This document shows positions 1 through 8,110 of a stretch of 11,100 bases of DNA, piece after piece. The DNA lies in the NCBI GenBank assembly GCA_028864955.1, contig JAGWLE010000015.1, positions 1 to 11,100 on the forward strand, given 5' to 3'. This DNA comes from Patescibacteria group bacterium. Lineage in GTDB: Bacteria; Patescibacteriota; Minisyncoccia; Phycocordibacterales; PALSA-1337. Position numbers and translations under genes: made by a program. Below the pieces are notes generated by a model that had not been told where the DNA came from, searched no databases, and saw only the letters and a program-made list of their open reading frames with translations. How positions within the stretch are numbered: position 1 is the stretch's first letter; the number at the start of each line of letters is the position of its first letter.

Positions 1-116
1 GGATAACAGGCTAGTTCCGCCTAAGAGTTCATATCGACGGCGGAGTTCGGCACCTCGATGTCGGCTCACCACATCCTGGGGGTGGAGAAGCTCCCAAAGG
101 TTTGGCTGTTCGCCAA

Positions 117-272
<156 letters not shown>

Positions 273-908
273 CGAGGTTTGGATGAATGGTTCCCACCAT
301 TCAAATGTAACTTGTTCACGGCGGTCCCAAGAAGAAATTCTCGGTGACACAGTTAACTTATATCGGTGAAGCCCGGATCACAGGAATGTGACCGAGGTAA
401 CACCTAGGGAATATCCGATGTAACGTCGGGTTGCCCGTAGAGACTAAACGTTAACTATCCTCCCGCGAAAGCGAAGGGTAATCATATAGTCCATTCCGCA
501 GAGCAATCTGCGAAAAGAAGCGTGAGACAGGTTGGTCTCCTATCTACTGCAGGCGTTGATACTTGAGGGGAATTGACTCTAGTACGAGAGGACCGAGTTG
601 AACGAACCTCTGGTCTACGAGCTGTCCTGCCAAGGGCACCGCTCGGTAGCTATGTTCGGATCGGATAAGCGCTGAAAGCATATAAGCGCGAAGCCGGCCC
701 CAAGATTAGGTATCGTTTGAGACCCGTGAGAGATGATCACGTTGATAGGCGTTAGGTGTACGTGCCGTAAGGCATTGAGCCGAGACGTACTAATCCGTCG
801 ATCCTATTAGGAACTTTGTACATCTTGTGTGATTCCTGCATGCACGTGTATATTCGTGTGAAAAAATTGAGGTATGAGATTGTTGAAGATTCAACGATTG
901 AAAGTTCT

Positions 909-1020
909 GTTCTGGTGATTTGGCGCTGTGGCACCACCCGTTCTCATTCCGAACACGGCAGTGAAACGCAGTAGCGGCGATGATAGTCCTACGCGGGCGA
1001 AAGTAGCTTGTCGCCAGAAC
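909..1020 (+). rRNA. 5S ribosomal RNA
   Basis: The 112-nt gene follows 23S after about 96 bp. The ends are set by terminal helix I, in which 909-918 (gttctggtga) pairs with 1011-1020 (tcgccagaac) through ten consecutive pairs, one of them G-U. The internal block ccgttctcattccgaacacgg (split here by its loop) and the segment gtagcggcgatgatagtcc are typical of bacterial 5S. The length is slightly below the usual 115-120 nt. It is almost certainly cotranscribed with the 23S upstream. The open frames overlapping it on both strands are not genes. Confidence 0.95.
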
Positions 1021-1044
1021 AGAGCTGTCAATCTAATGGTGGAT

Positions 1045-1066
1045 AAAGCCCATTTTGGGCTTTTTT
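1045..1066 (+). terminator. Rho-independent terminator of the rRNA operon
   Basis: The arm aaagccca (1045-1052) pairs with tgggcttt (1056-1063) across a three-base loop, and the T-run continues to 1066. It starts 25 bases after the 5S end and separates the rRNA transcript from the next gene. Confidence 0.9.
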
Positions 1067-1125
1067 CGATGTATGAGAAAATACAAGTAACATTTTACGC
1101 GCCGCTTACACATTAAATCAATTCC

Positions 1126-2031
1126 ATGGATAACGATGTCAGCCCAGTCTCTATTCCGGCACCCATTTCCTCTTCAAGCCGTTCATCCGGCGGTACGGCG
1201 CTGCGCGGACCGATCGAGCTTTTCAAAGCCGCGTACGAGCTTTATAAAGACATATGGGGCAAGTTGCTGGTTATCAATCTCATCCCGGCCGCTGTGGCTA
1301 TATGCGGCCTCATTCTTGCAGGTATAAGCTTGCTTGTCGGTTTGTGGCCGCTGGCAGTCGCCGTTTGGATTCTGGTGACAGGGGCAGTCATCTTTGTTGT
1401 CATCATGAATGTGGCCGCGACGATTCACATTATCGATACCAAGAGTAAAGGTGCTGACTGCGCCGTCAAAGACGCGTATTATTCTAACTTTTCGATTTTT
1501 TGGTCGCTCCTCTTGGTGTACCTGATATGCATAGTCGTCTGGCTCGGTTCGTATGTTTTGCTCATTATTCCGGGTATATATGTGGGCGTCAGTATCTCCT
1601 TTGCGTTCTTTGCTCGGGTTATTGACGGCAAAACTGGACTGTCGGCGCTGGCGGAGAGTCAGCGTCTTGTATCGGGGCGCTGGTGGACGGTCTTCGGCAG
1701 GTTGTTCGCAGTTGGCGTCATGCTCGGCGTGCTCACAATTGCCGTTTCCATCATCCTCGGCATACTTCCCCTTGGACAGCTTGCTTCGGATCTTTTCGTT
1801 GCCGGCTTCGTCGCGCCTATGGCGGTTATCTACAATTACTATCTCTACAGCGATCTCAAAGCTACCGCCACCTCGGCCACAGCGCGCCCGGCGTTCAGCA
1901 AATTGATGACGGTCTTTATCGTGGTCGGCATTCTGGCCGCCATCGTGTTTCCGATGATTTCCGTGGCCGGTTTTCTGGCTATTATGGACAATCTGCATTC
2001 AAGCGCCCCGGTACCGAATTCAAGTATGTAA
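1126..2031 (+). CDS. Multi-pass membrane protein, GPDPase-membrane-domain-like
   Basis: A 301-residue integral membrane protein of unproven function. After a Ser/Pro-rich cytoplasmic-looking tail (1-28) come about six hydrophobic segments, near 47-72, 76-100, 124-148, 190-214, 220-240, and 260-286. The stretch 147-192 (IIPGIYVG..., then ALAESQRLVSGRWWTVF) has the pattern of the membrane domain seen in glycerophosphodiester-phosphodiesterase-associated and YciC/DUF975-like proteins: a proline before a helix, a conserved Ala-Ser-Arg patch, then Gly-Arg-Trp. That family link is by memory of the pattern only. No clear Shine-Dalgarno site precedes the ATG. A weak TTAAAT box lies 7 nt upstream (1113-1118), which would fit a leaderless mRNA, but it has no convincing -35. 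It is the first gene of a probable three-gene cluster. Confidence 0.85.
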   Translation: MDNDVSPVSIPAPISSSSRSSGGTALRGPIELFKAAYELYKDIWGKLLVINLIPAAVAICGLILAGISLLVGLWPLAVAVWILVTGAVIFVVIMNVAATIHIIDTKSKGADCAVKDAYYSNFSIFWSLLLVYLICIVVWLGSYVLLIIPGIYVGVSISFAFFARVIDGKTGLSALAESQRLVSGRWWTVFGRLFAVGVMLGVLTIAVSIILGILPLGQLASDLFVAGFVAPMAVIYNYYLYSDLKATATSATARPAFSKLMTVFIVVGILAAIVFPMISVAGFLAIMDNLHSSAPVPNSSM

Positions 2032-2050
2032 CGTCTGATATTTCATTTAT

Positions 2051-2800
2051 ATGTCATGGTCAAGTCGTCGCAAGATTGTGTATGCCGGTGTCGCGGTTGG
2101 CGTCGTTTTGGCGCTTGCTGGTTTGCTCATACACTCAGTTTTTTACAAGCCAGCCACATGCTTCGATGGCATGAAGAATGGCAATGAACAAGGCGTTGAT
2201 TGCGGCGGCTCATGCACAAAGCTCTGTCCGAGTTCGTTTGTCTCGCCGATCGTCGCATGGAAGCGCTACCAGATGATCGCGCCAGGCGTATACAATATAG
2301 CGGCATACATCATCAATCCCAACACGGCGGTTGGCGCCAAGAATGTGCCATACCGCATGGCGCTGTATGATACGTCCGGCCAGCCGCTGACTGAGCTCGA
2401 TGGTATGGTGACACTGCCGCCGCATCGGAATACGCTGGCGTTTGCGGGCGGGGTCAAGGTCAGTGGCATCCCGGCCGCTTCATTTTTTCAATTTACGGAC
2501 GCGCCGAACTGGGTGAGACAGACTGACCCGCTTTCCTCGCTGGTGGTCGGCGCAAAGGATTACTCTGAAGATGATCGCAGCTCGCGTCTCCAAGTCACGC
2601 TGTCGAACACGGGCGTGACTTCACTCCAGAATATAGCTGTGTACGTCGTTCTCTATGATGCTAGCGGCAACACGCTTGGATTTTCAAAGACGGTCATCGA
2701 TTCGATTCCGGCGGGAGGATCGGCCATCGCCCCGTTTACATGGCCGGTGAGCTATCACGGCGCAGTCATTTCCCAGGAAGTCTTGCCTGTGGCAGAATAG
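2051..2800 (+). CDS. Membrane-anchored protein with CFDG...DCGG Cys motif
   Basis: A 249-residue protein with a single N-terminal membrane anchor (residues 9-31, after a basic Arg-Arg-Lys start), so most of it should face outward. Directly after the anchor is a Cys-rich element with C37, C51, C55, and C59, of the form CxDGxxNGxExGxDCGGxCxxxC. I know this motif from many secreted proteins, notably in Patescibacteria; the Asp/Asn spacing could suit disulfides or metal binding, which is inference. Residues 61-249 look beta-rich, with two similar-looking halves (ITNPNTAVGAKN-type and LSNTGVTSLQN-type patches, near 87 and 185) that resemble immunoglobulin-like or FxLxN folds. It lies 19 bp after the preceding gene and 4 bp before rodA, consistent with cotranscription. 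No Shine-Dalgarno site is apparent. Function unknown. Confidence 0.85.
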   Translation: MSWSSRRKIVYAGVAVGVVLALAGLLIHSVFYKPATCFDGMKNGNEQGVDCGGSCTKLCPSSFVSPIVAWKRYQMIAPGVYNIAAYIINPNTAVGAKNVPYRMALYDTSGQPLTELDGMVTLPPHRNTLAFAGGVKVSGIPAASFFQFTDAPNWVRQTDPLSSLVVGAKDYSEDDRSSRLQVTLSNTGVTSLQNIAVYVVLYDASGNTLGFSKTVIDSIPAGGSAIAPFTWPVSYHGAVISQEVLPVAE

Positions 2801-2804
2801 GCTG

Positions 2805-3956
2805 GTGAGTGATCTAAACGGCTATAAACTCATAAGCAGGAAAGATTCGCAGGGCATGGACTGGTGGATATTCCTGTCGGTCATTCCCGTTCTATTGGCG
2901 AGTCTGGTGACGATGCATTCGTTCTCCGGCCAGACGAGTTTTGCCTTGCACCAACTTATCTGGATATGCCTGTCGCTGCTGGTATTCTTTGGCGTGTCTA
3001 ACATTGATGTCAGATTTTTGCGCTCGACATGGGTATCCGTATGGCTGTTCGTTTTCTGCACACTTCTTTTGGCGGCGCTTTTTACCGTCGGCAAGGTTTC
3101 GCACGGCGCGCAGAGCTGGTTCTCGTTTGGGGCGTTTTCATTCCAGCCTTCGGATCTGGCCAAGATCGCACTCATCATTATTCTGGCCAAATACTTCTCG
3201 CGAAGGCATATCGAGATCGCCAATATCCGCCATATTTTGATCTCTGGAGCGTATACGTTTGTCTTCTTTATCCTGGTTCTTCTGCATCCTGACCTGGGGT
3301 CCGCCATGATCATCTTTTTGATCTGGCTCGGCATGGTGATGGTTTCGGGCATTTCCAAGAAGCATCTGCTGGCCATGATCGCTCTGGTGCTGGTGGCCTT
3401 TGCTCTCTTATGGAATTTTGGCTTTAAGGAATATCAGAAGGACCGTATTCGCAATTTCATCAATCCGCTGGCTGACATTCATGGCGCCGGCTATAACGCG
3501 TACCAGTCGACGATCGCCGTTGGTTCCGGCGGTCTATGGGGCAAGGGCGTCGGCTATGGCACGCAATCCCGCCTGCAGTTCTTGCCGGAATATCAGACAG
3601 ATTTCATTTTTGCCAGTTTTGCCGAAGAGTGGGGCTTTGCCGGCATCGTTATTCTCTTTACGCTCTACGGCATCCTCATCTGGCGCATTATCGCTATCGC
3701 CATGAATGGTTCGAGTAACTTCGAAATTCTTTTTGGCGCCGGCGTGGCGATCTATTTCATCGTCCATATCGTGATCAATGTCGGCATGAATATGCATCTC
3801 TTGCCGGTGACCGGCACGCCTCTGCCGCTCATGAGTTATGGCGGCACGCATGTACTTATAGAATTCCTGGCGTTGGGTATCCTCGTAGCCATGAAACGCT
3901 ACGGTCGAGCGGCGCACAAGGACGCCACCCGCAATGAATTTATCGGTCCGAAATAG
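2805..3956 (+). CDS. rodA: RodA/FtsW-family peptidoglycan glycosyltransferase
   Basis: A 383-residue SEDS protein, which polymerises lipid II into glycan strands at the cytoplasmic membrane, normally with a class B penicillin-binding protein. About ten membrane helices can be seen. Family signatures, in order: AQSWFSFG...FQPSDLAKIAL (102-124), HPDLGSAMII (161-170), KDRIRNFINP (212-221), GYNAYQSTIAVGSGGLWGKG (229-248), LPEYQTDFIFASFAEEWGF (260-278), and MNMHLLPVTGTPLPLMSYGG (328-347). D266 matches the catalytic aspartate of the family. RodA is preferred over FtsW from overall pattern and length, but this is not certain. The GTG start lies 4 bp after the preceding stop; an internal ATG at 2856 is an alternative. 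No partner transpeptidase gene is in the window. The last 17 bp overlap the 3' end of the opposing glycosyltransferase gene. Confidence 0.93.
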   Translation: MSDLNGYKLISRKDSQGMDWWIFLSVIPVLLASLVTMHSFSGQTSFALHQLIWICLSLLVFFGVSNIDVRFLRSTWVSVWLFVFCTLLLAALFTVGKVSHGAQSWFSFGAFSFQPSDLAKIALIIILAKYFSRRHIEIANIRHILISGAYTFVFFILVLLHPDLGSAMIIFLIWLGMVMVSGISKKHLLAMIALVLVAFALLWNFGFKEYQKDRIRNFINPLADIHGAGYNAYQSTIAVGSGGLWGKGVGYGTQSRLQFLPEYQTDFIFASFAEEWGFAGIVILFTLYGILIWRIIAIAMNGSSNFEILFGAGVAIYFIVHIVINVGMNMHLLPVTGTPLPLMSYGGTHVLIEFLALGILVAMKRYGRAAHKDATRNEFIGPK

Positions 3957-5085
3957 CCGCGTAGAGGCTTTCCGTGACCCAGATCATTCTGTCGAAAGAG
4001 AATTTTGTGGCGACTTTTTCCTTGAGTGCCGCACCATAATGCTTGCGTTCGTCGGGATGTTCGATCATGAATGAGACGGCATGACCGAGCTCGCGAGGCT
4101 TGCGCGGCAGAACCAAAATGCCGGATTTCATATCATCAATGATATCGGAGATGCCTCCGACTGCCGTGGCGACGACGGGCAATCCGGCTGCGCCAGCCTC
4201 GAGGATCACGTACGGCAGGCCTTCTTTTACGGAAGGTAGGACGAACATTGAAAAGGCTTTGAGGTATTCTGCGGCGTTATCGAGATATCCCGGCAGGAAT
4301 ATGTTGCCTGTCAGGCCGGCGGCCTCGATTTCGGAGGCCAATTCCTCGCGTTTCTCGCCGTCGCCGATGATGATGACGATGACCTGCGACAGTCCCTGGA
4401 TGACCGGCTTCATTGCTTCGATGAGATAGGACAGTCCTTTGTTGGCGTGAAGTTCAGCGATGCAGCCGACGACGGTCTTCTTGCTGAAGTCAGGCGTGTC
4501 TATGCGGCACAGCCGCGCGATCTCTTGCTTGGCGCCATCGATCGATATGAACACCGGCGGCTTTATGCCGAGGGGAATCAGCCGGATCTTGTGCTTGATG
4601 AAGGGAAAGTACTGCGCTTGCGCCTGATCATGTTCGGAGATGACGATCGTCGTGTGCGACGCCAGAGCCGTGAGCCACTGGCTGATCATGATGGCTGCGC
4701 GTTCATACCATGGCCGGCTTTCATTGAATGACCAGCCGTGAATGGTGACAATGATCTTCTTGACGCCGAGAAGCCTGGCGGCGATCGTGCCGAGTCCGGC
4801 AGCTTTGGGGCTATGGAGATGCACGACATCGGGCCGCTTGCTCTTGATGAGCGAATATATCTCGGCAAATGAACCGGCATCCTTGCCGAGAGACATGTCT
4901 CGACCGAGTTTTGCTATCGAAAAGGTGTATATGCCGGCGTCTTCGAGCTTTTGTTTGAGCAATCCATCGCCGCCGACGGCCACCCAGACGTCGTGCCCCT
5001 TTGCTTTCATGGCGATGGCCAGGTCGTGGACGTGCCTCTGGGCACCGCCCCAATTTGATTTGGTGATTATATAGAGGATCTTCAT
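3940..5085 (-). CDS. GT4-family glycosyltransferase
   Basis: A 381-residue GT-B-fold glycosyltransferase, expected to transfer a sugar from a nucleotide-sugar donor onto a growing surface glycan at the inner face of the membrane. The N-terminal acceptor half shows the glycine loop WGGAQRHVHDL (12-22), VHLHSPKAAG (88-97), and a TIHGWSF patch (114-120). The donor half begins near VVGCIAELHANKGLSYLIEAM (206 on), has IIIGDGEKREEL (238-249), and ends with the E-x7-E signature, E288 to E296, in EGLPYVILEAGAAGLPVVAT. Length is normal for GT4. The sugar and acceptor cannot be read from sequence. It faces a divergent sugar-phosphate transferase gene, suggesting a joint role in exopolysaccharide or surface glycan synthesis. 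The start ATG is supported by a TAATGT box 7 nt upstream. Confidence 0.93.
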   Translation of the reverse strand: MKILYIITKSNWGGAQRHVHDLAIAMKAKGHDVWVAVGGDGLLKQKLEDAGIYTFSIAKLGRDMSLGKDAGSFAEIYSLIKSKRPDVVHLHSPKAAGLGTIAARLLGVKKIIVTIHGWSFNESRPWYERAAIMISQWLTALASHTTIVISEHDQAQAQYFPFIKHKIRLIPLGIKPPVFISIDGAKQEIARLCRIDTPDFSKKTVVGCIAELHANKGLSYLIEAMKPVIQGLSQVIVIIIGDGEKREELASEIEAAGLTGNIFLPGYLDNAAEYLKAFSMFVLPSVKEGLPYVILEAGAAGLPVVATAVGGISDIIDDMKSGILVLPRKPRELGHAVSFMIEHPDERKHYGAALKEKVATKFSFDRMIWVTESLYAAISDR

Positions 5086-5092
5086 TTGTTAC

Positions 5093-5120
5093 ACATTACG
5101 CTAGCATGCGTCAGAGTCTA
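5093..5120 (-). promoter_or_regulatory. Predicted leaderless promoter of the GT4 gene
   Basis: Reading leftward: a -35-like TAGACT (5120-5115), a 16-bp spacer, a -10-like TAATGT (5098-5093), then 7 nt to the start codon at 5085. Transcription would begin at or next to the ATG. The -35 matches the sigma-70 consensus at four of six positions. The 9-bp word containing the -10 recurs inverted at 5176-5184 before the divergent gene. Confidence 0.5.
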
Positions 5121-5153
5121 TGCCAAGCGTTGGGTATGATGGGCGGCATTCAC

Positions 5154-5182
5154 TTGAAATGCACGCAAATTCATGGTAATGT
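5154..5182 (+). promoter_or_regulatory. Predicted leaderless promoter of the sugar-phosphate transferase gene
   Basis: TTGAAA (5154-5159), exactly 17 bp, TAATGT (5177-5182), then 7 nt to the ATG at 5190. The -35 matches consensus at five of six positions. The spacing puts the predicted transcription start at the start codon, and no Shine-Dalgarno site is present. This also argues for the start at 5190 rather than the in-frame ATG at 5106, because the promoter would otherwise sit inside the gene. Confidence 0.6.
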
Positions 5183-5189
5183 GTCGAGC

Positions 5190-6551
5190 ATGCCCGCCTT
5201 CTCCAACACCAAACGAACGATAGTTCTGGTTGTCGGCGACGTTCTCGCGTACGTATTCTCGCTGATTCTGACACTGATGATACGTTACAGCATCATTCCC
5301 GGGCGGGAACTCCTGGCGCAACACGTGCAGGCTTTTTCCGTGCTGATCGTGATCTTTGTCCTGGTCAATCTCTCAGCCGGTCTGTACGACAAACGGGCCG
5401 CATTCCTGCGCACTGGCAGCCGCAACCTCTTTGTGACCGTGCAGATCGTCAATGTCATGATCGGGGTGCTATTTTTCTATTTTGCGCCAGTTTCGATTGC
5501 TCCAAAAGCCAATCTAGTCATTTATTTCATCATTTCGACATTTCTCCTGTATCTCTGGCGCGCGGTCATGTTTCCAGTCGTCTCGCATGCCCGTATCCAG
5601 AACGCTATCCTGGTCGGCACCGGCGCGGACGTCAACGATCTATTCGATGAAGTTAATGGTTCCGTCCGCTACGGGCTACGTTTTATGGAAAAAATCTTGC
5701 CGGCCCAACAGGTCGAAACGACCGTGCGGCGCGTGAGTGAGGCCATGGCGCGGACGCGGGCACAGATCATCGTAGCTGATCTGTATAATCCCCAGATCGA
5801 GCAAGCCACGCCATTTCTCTATTCACTAGTCTTTACCGGCGTGCAGATCATCGATACCGAACGGCTGTATGAATCGATATTTGATCGCATCCCGCTGTCC
5901 ATCGTCGGTGAGCGCTGGCTGATCGAACAATCGAATACCGTACTTGGGACGCGTCTCGTCTATGATGCCCTGAAGCGTACGATAGACGTCGTCATCGCTG
6001 GTCTGTCCGGACTTGTCTCGCTGGTACTCTATCCGCTCGTGTTCATAGCGATCAAGCTCGACGATGGCGGTCCGCTATTTACATACCAGGAGCGAGTCGG
6101 CAAGAACGGTCAACCTGTCAGGATCGTCAAATTCCGCAGCATGTCGGGCGAAGATCATGGTCGGTATGGTTCGGCTGGCGGCGCTTCCAAGCATGTCGTG
6201 ACGCGTGTTGGCCGCATCATCCGCACCACGCGTATCGATGAATTGCCGCAGCTCTGGAACGTGGTCAAAGGCGACCTGTCGCTCATCGGACCGCGCCCGG
6301 AGTTGCCGGCCTTAACCGCTATCTACGAAAAAGAGATTCCGTATTACAATGCCCGTCATCTCGTAAAACCAGGCCTGTCCGGCTGGGCACAGATATATCA
6401 TGAAGCCCACCCGCATCACGCGGTTGATACGACGGAGACGAGCAATAAGCTCTCGTATGACCTGTATTATATAAAGAATCGCTCATTTGGCCTCGATCTG
6501 AAGATCGTGTTACGGACGATTCAGATACTTCTGAAGAGAATGGGGAAGTGA
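5190..6551 (+). CDS. Membrane sugar-phosphate transferase (WbaP/WcaJ/ExoY type)
   Basis: A 453-residue polyisoprenyl-phosphate hexose-1-phosphate transferase, which loads the first sugar phosphate onto undecaprenyl phosphate to start a polysaccharide repeat. The N-terminal part has four to five membrane helices (about 10-33, 48-64, 82-100, 106-130). A nucleotide-binding-like domain of the CoA-binding type follows (AILVGTGADV, 139-148). The C-terminal catalytic domain starts at KRTIDVVIAG (262-271) and shows DDGGPLFTYQERVGKNG (291-307), KFRSM (314-318), DELPQLWNVVKGDLSLIGPR (350-369), KPGLSGWAQ (393-401), and SYDLYYIKNRS (422-432). All expected catalytic-domain landmarks are intact, and length is normal for the large-subunit form. 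An in-frame ATG at 5106 would add 28 residues, but those look non-membrane and overlap the promoter. It ends with TGA. The divergent GT4 gene is the likely pathway partner; the sugar is unknown. Confidence 0.92.
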   Translation: MPAFSNTKRTIVLVVGDVLAYVFSLILTLMIRYSIIPGRELLAQHVQAFSVLIVIFVLVNLSAGLYDKRAAFLRTGSRNLFVTVQIVNVMIGVLFFYFAPVSIAPKANLVIYFIISTFLLYLWRAVMFPVVSHARIQNAILVGTGADVNDLFDEVNGSVRYGLRFMEKILPAQQVETTVRRVSEAMARTRAQIIVADLYNPQIEQATPFLYSLVFTGVQIIDTERLYESIFDRIPLSIVGERWLIEQSNTVLGTRLVYDALKRTIDVVIAGLSGLVSLVLYPLVFIAIKLDDGGPLFTYQERVGKNGQPVRIVKFRSMSGEDHGRYGSAGGASKHVVTRVGRIIRTTRIDELPQLWNVVKGDLSLIGPRPELPALTAIYEKEIPYYNARHLVKPGLSGWAQIYHEAHPHHAVDTTETSNKLSYDLYYIKNRSFGLDLKIVLRTIQILLKRMGK

Positions 6552-6572
6552 TCGGGCATCCGCGGCCAAGCA

Positions 6573-6601
6573 TTTACAAATTCCAGCGCGTCGTTTAATA
6601 T
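6573..6601 (+). promoter_or_regulatory. Predicted leaderless promoter of secDF
   Basis: TTTACA (6573-6578, five of six consensus bases), 17 bp, TAATAT (6596-6601), then 8 nt to the secD ATG at 6610. No Shine-Dalgarno site lies between. It occupies the 58-bp gap after the sugar-phosphate transferase gene, so secDF need not depend on read-through. Confidence 0.55.
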
Positions 6602-6609
6602 GGCCAATT

Positions 6610-8100
6610 ATGCTTAAACATCGCGCCCGGGCAGCTATGCTCCTCATTGTGGCTGCGGCCGCGGGATATTTCGTATATTCCAGCAATAGCGCCGGTTCGG
6701 CGTACGCCTTCCATCTCGGTCTTGATCTTTCGGGCGGTACGCACCTCGTGTACCAGGCGGACGTTTCAAAGGTCAATCCAACTGACGTGTCAGAGGCGAT
6801 GATTGCCCTGCGGGATGATGTCGAACATCGCGTCAATCAATTCGGCGTATCAGAGCCATTAGTGCAGACAGAGGAAGGTGCCGCCTTGTCATCAAAGGAA
6901 AGCGCGTACAAATTGATCGTCGAACTGCCCGGCGTGACCAATGTCGATGACGCGGTCAAAGCCATTGGCGCCACGCCAGAACTTGATTTCCGCCTGGCTT
7001 CAGCCAAGGATATGAACGCTTTCCAGGCGTCGAGCAGCGCCTCAGAATTTACATCGACGACCAGTCAGCAAGCCGCGTATATGGCGATATTCATGCCGAC
7101 CGGCCTCAACGGCGGTATGGTCGGCAGCGCCGCCGTACAATTTAACACGACAACGAACCAGCCGGTCGTCGAGCTCGCTTTCAACAGTGATGGTCGGACG
7201 CTCTTTGACCAGATCACCAAAGCGCATACTGGCGATTATCTGGGAATTTTTCTCGATGGTCAACCGATCTCCGTGCCGGTGATTCGCGAGGAGATTTCTG
7301 ACGGCAAAGCCGAGATCAGCGGTTCGTTCACCGTCGACCAGGCCAAAGAGCTCGTGCGTAATATCAACTACGGCGCTCTGCCTGTGCCGATCAGCCTCAT
7401 TTCTACGCAAACGATCGGGCCATCGCTTGGCCAGGCGGCCGTCAATGGCGGTATCAAGGCCGGCATTGTGGCTTTCATCATCATCGCCATCTTCCTCGTT
7501 GCCTGGTACCGTTTGCCGGGGCTGGTTGCGTCGATCGCGCTCGCGATATATGTCACCCTGTCACTGCTCATTTTCAAGATCGGTGTTTCGCCGCTCATCA
7601 TTTTTATCTGTTTCATCATGATGCTCTTGGCCATGCGTTATCATTGGGGCTTTGGTTTGGCAGGCGTGGTCTTCTATGTCCTGGTAGCTTTCTCTCCGGG
7701 CGCGCTGTCACCGGTGACGCTGACGTCCGCCGGTATCGCCGGCTTCATCCTGTCGATCGGCATGGCCGTTGACGCCAATATCCTGATCTTCGAACGAATG
7801 AAAGAGGAGCTCAATCGCGGACTGCCGATCTGGGATGCCATGCACCATGGTTTTGAACGCGCCTGGCTGTCCATTCGCGACTCGAACTTCTCGTCCATCA
7901 TCACCGGTTTTATCCTTTACATATTTGGTTCAACGTCTATCGTTACCGGTTTTGCCTTAGTCTTCGTCGTCGGCGTGGTAGTTTCGATGTTCACGGCCAT
8001 CACCATCTCCCGGTTGTTCCTGTATGCGGTGGCGCCGGCCGAAGAGAGCCGACTGTCGAGATTCATGATCAGTAACGGATTTACAAAGAAGATCCAATAA
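6610..8100 (+). CDS. secD: Protein translocase subunit SecD
   Basis: SecD works with SecF in the membrane, using the proton gradient to help pull proteins through SecYEG. The 496-residue protein has an N-terminal membrane helix (about 8-24) and the family opening LGLDLSGGTHLVYQ (36-49). A large outer domain follows to about 262, with the VELPGV patch (104-109) and QFN...PVVELAFNSDG (177-195). The C-terminal membrane block starts at about 281 and carries SAGIAGFILSIGMAVDANIL (373-392), FERMKEELNRG (394-404), and DSNFSSIITGFILYIFG (424-440). Residues about 324-366 form extra hydrophobic sequence between LSLLIFK and PVTLTSAGI, which are nearly adjacent in usual SecD; see findings. secF follows after 10 bp, so the two are an operon. 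Confidence 0.95.
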   Translation: MLKHRARAAMLLIVAAAAGYFVYSSNSAGSAYAFHLGLDLSGGTHLVYQADVSKVNPTDVSEAMIALRDDVEHRVNQFGVSEPLVQTEEGAALSSKESAYKLIVELPGVTNVDDAVKAIGATPELDFRLASAKDMNAFQASSSASEFTSTTSQQAAYMAIFMPTGLNGGMVGSAAVQFNTTTNQPVVELAFNSDGRTLFDQITKAHTGDYLGIFLDGQPISVPVIREEISDGKAEISGSFTVDQAKELVRNINYGALPVPISLISTQTIGPSLGQAAVNGGIKAGIVAFIIIAIFLVAWYRLPGLVASIALAIYVTLSLLIFKIGVSPLIIFICFIMMLLAMRYHWGFGLAGVVFYVLVAFSPGALSPVTLTSAGIAGFILSIGMAVDANILIFERMKEELNRGLPIWDAMHHGFERAWLSIRDSNFSSIITGFILYIFGSTSIVTGFALVFVVGVVVSMFTAITISRLFLYAVAPAEESRLSRFMISNGFTKKIQ

Positions 8101-8110
8101 TCAAGAAGCC

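Noticed and set aside
813..908. Possible tRNA in the 23S-5S spacer
   Set aside because: Only small hairpins (for example gttga/tcaac at 882-895) are present; there is no cloverleaf or T-loop motif.
752..1116. Open frames over the 23S end and 5S rRNA on both strands
   Set aside because: They overlap structured rRNA, which explains the sequence fully.
1183..1998. 271-residue minus-strand open frame
   Set aside because: It is antisense to the 301-residue membrane protein, very rich in Asp/Arg/His/Asn, as expected for the complement of a hydrophobic gene; no start signals.
5106..5189. Upstream in-frame start of the sugar-phosphate transferase
   Set aside because: The added 28 residues do not match the family's N-terminus, and a well-formed promoter lies inside this stretch just before the ATG at 5190.
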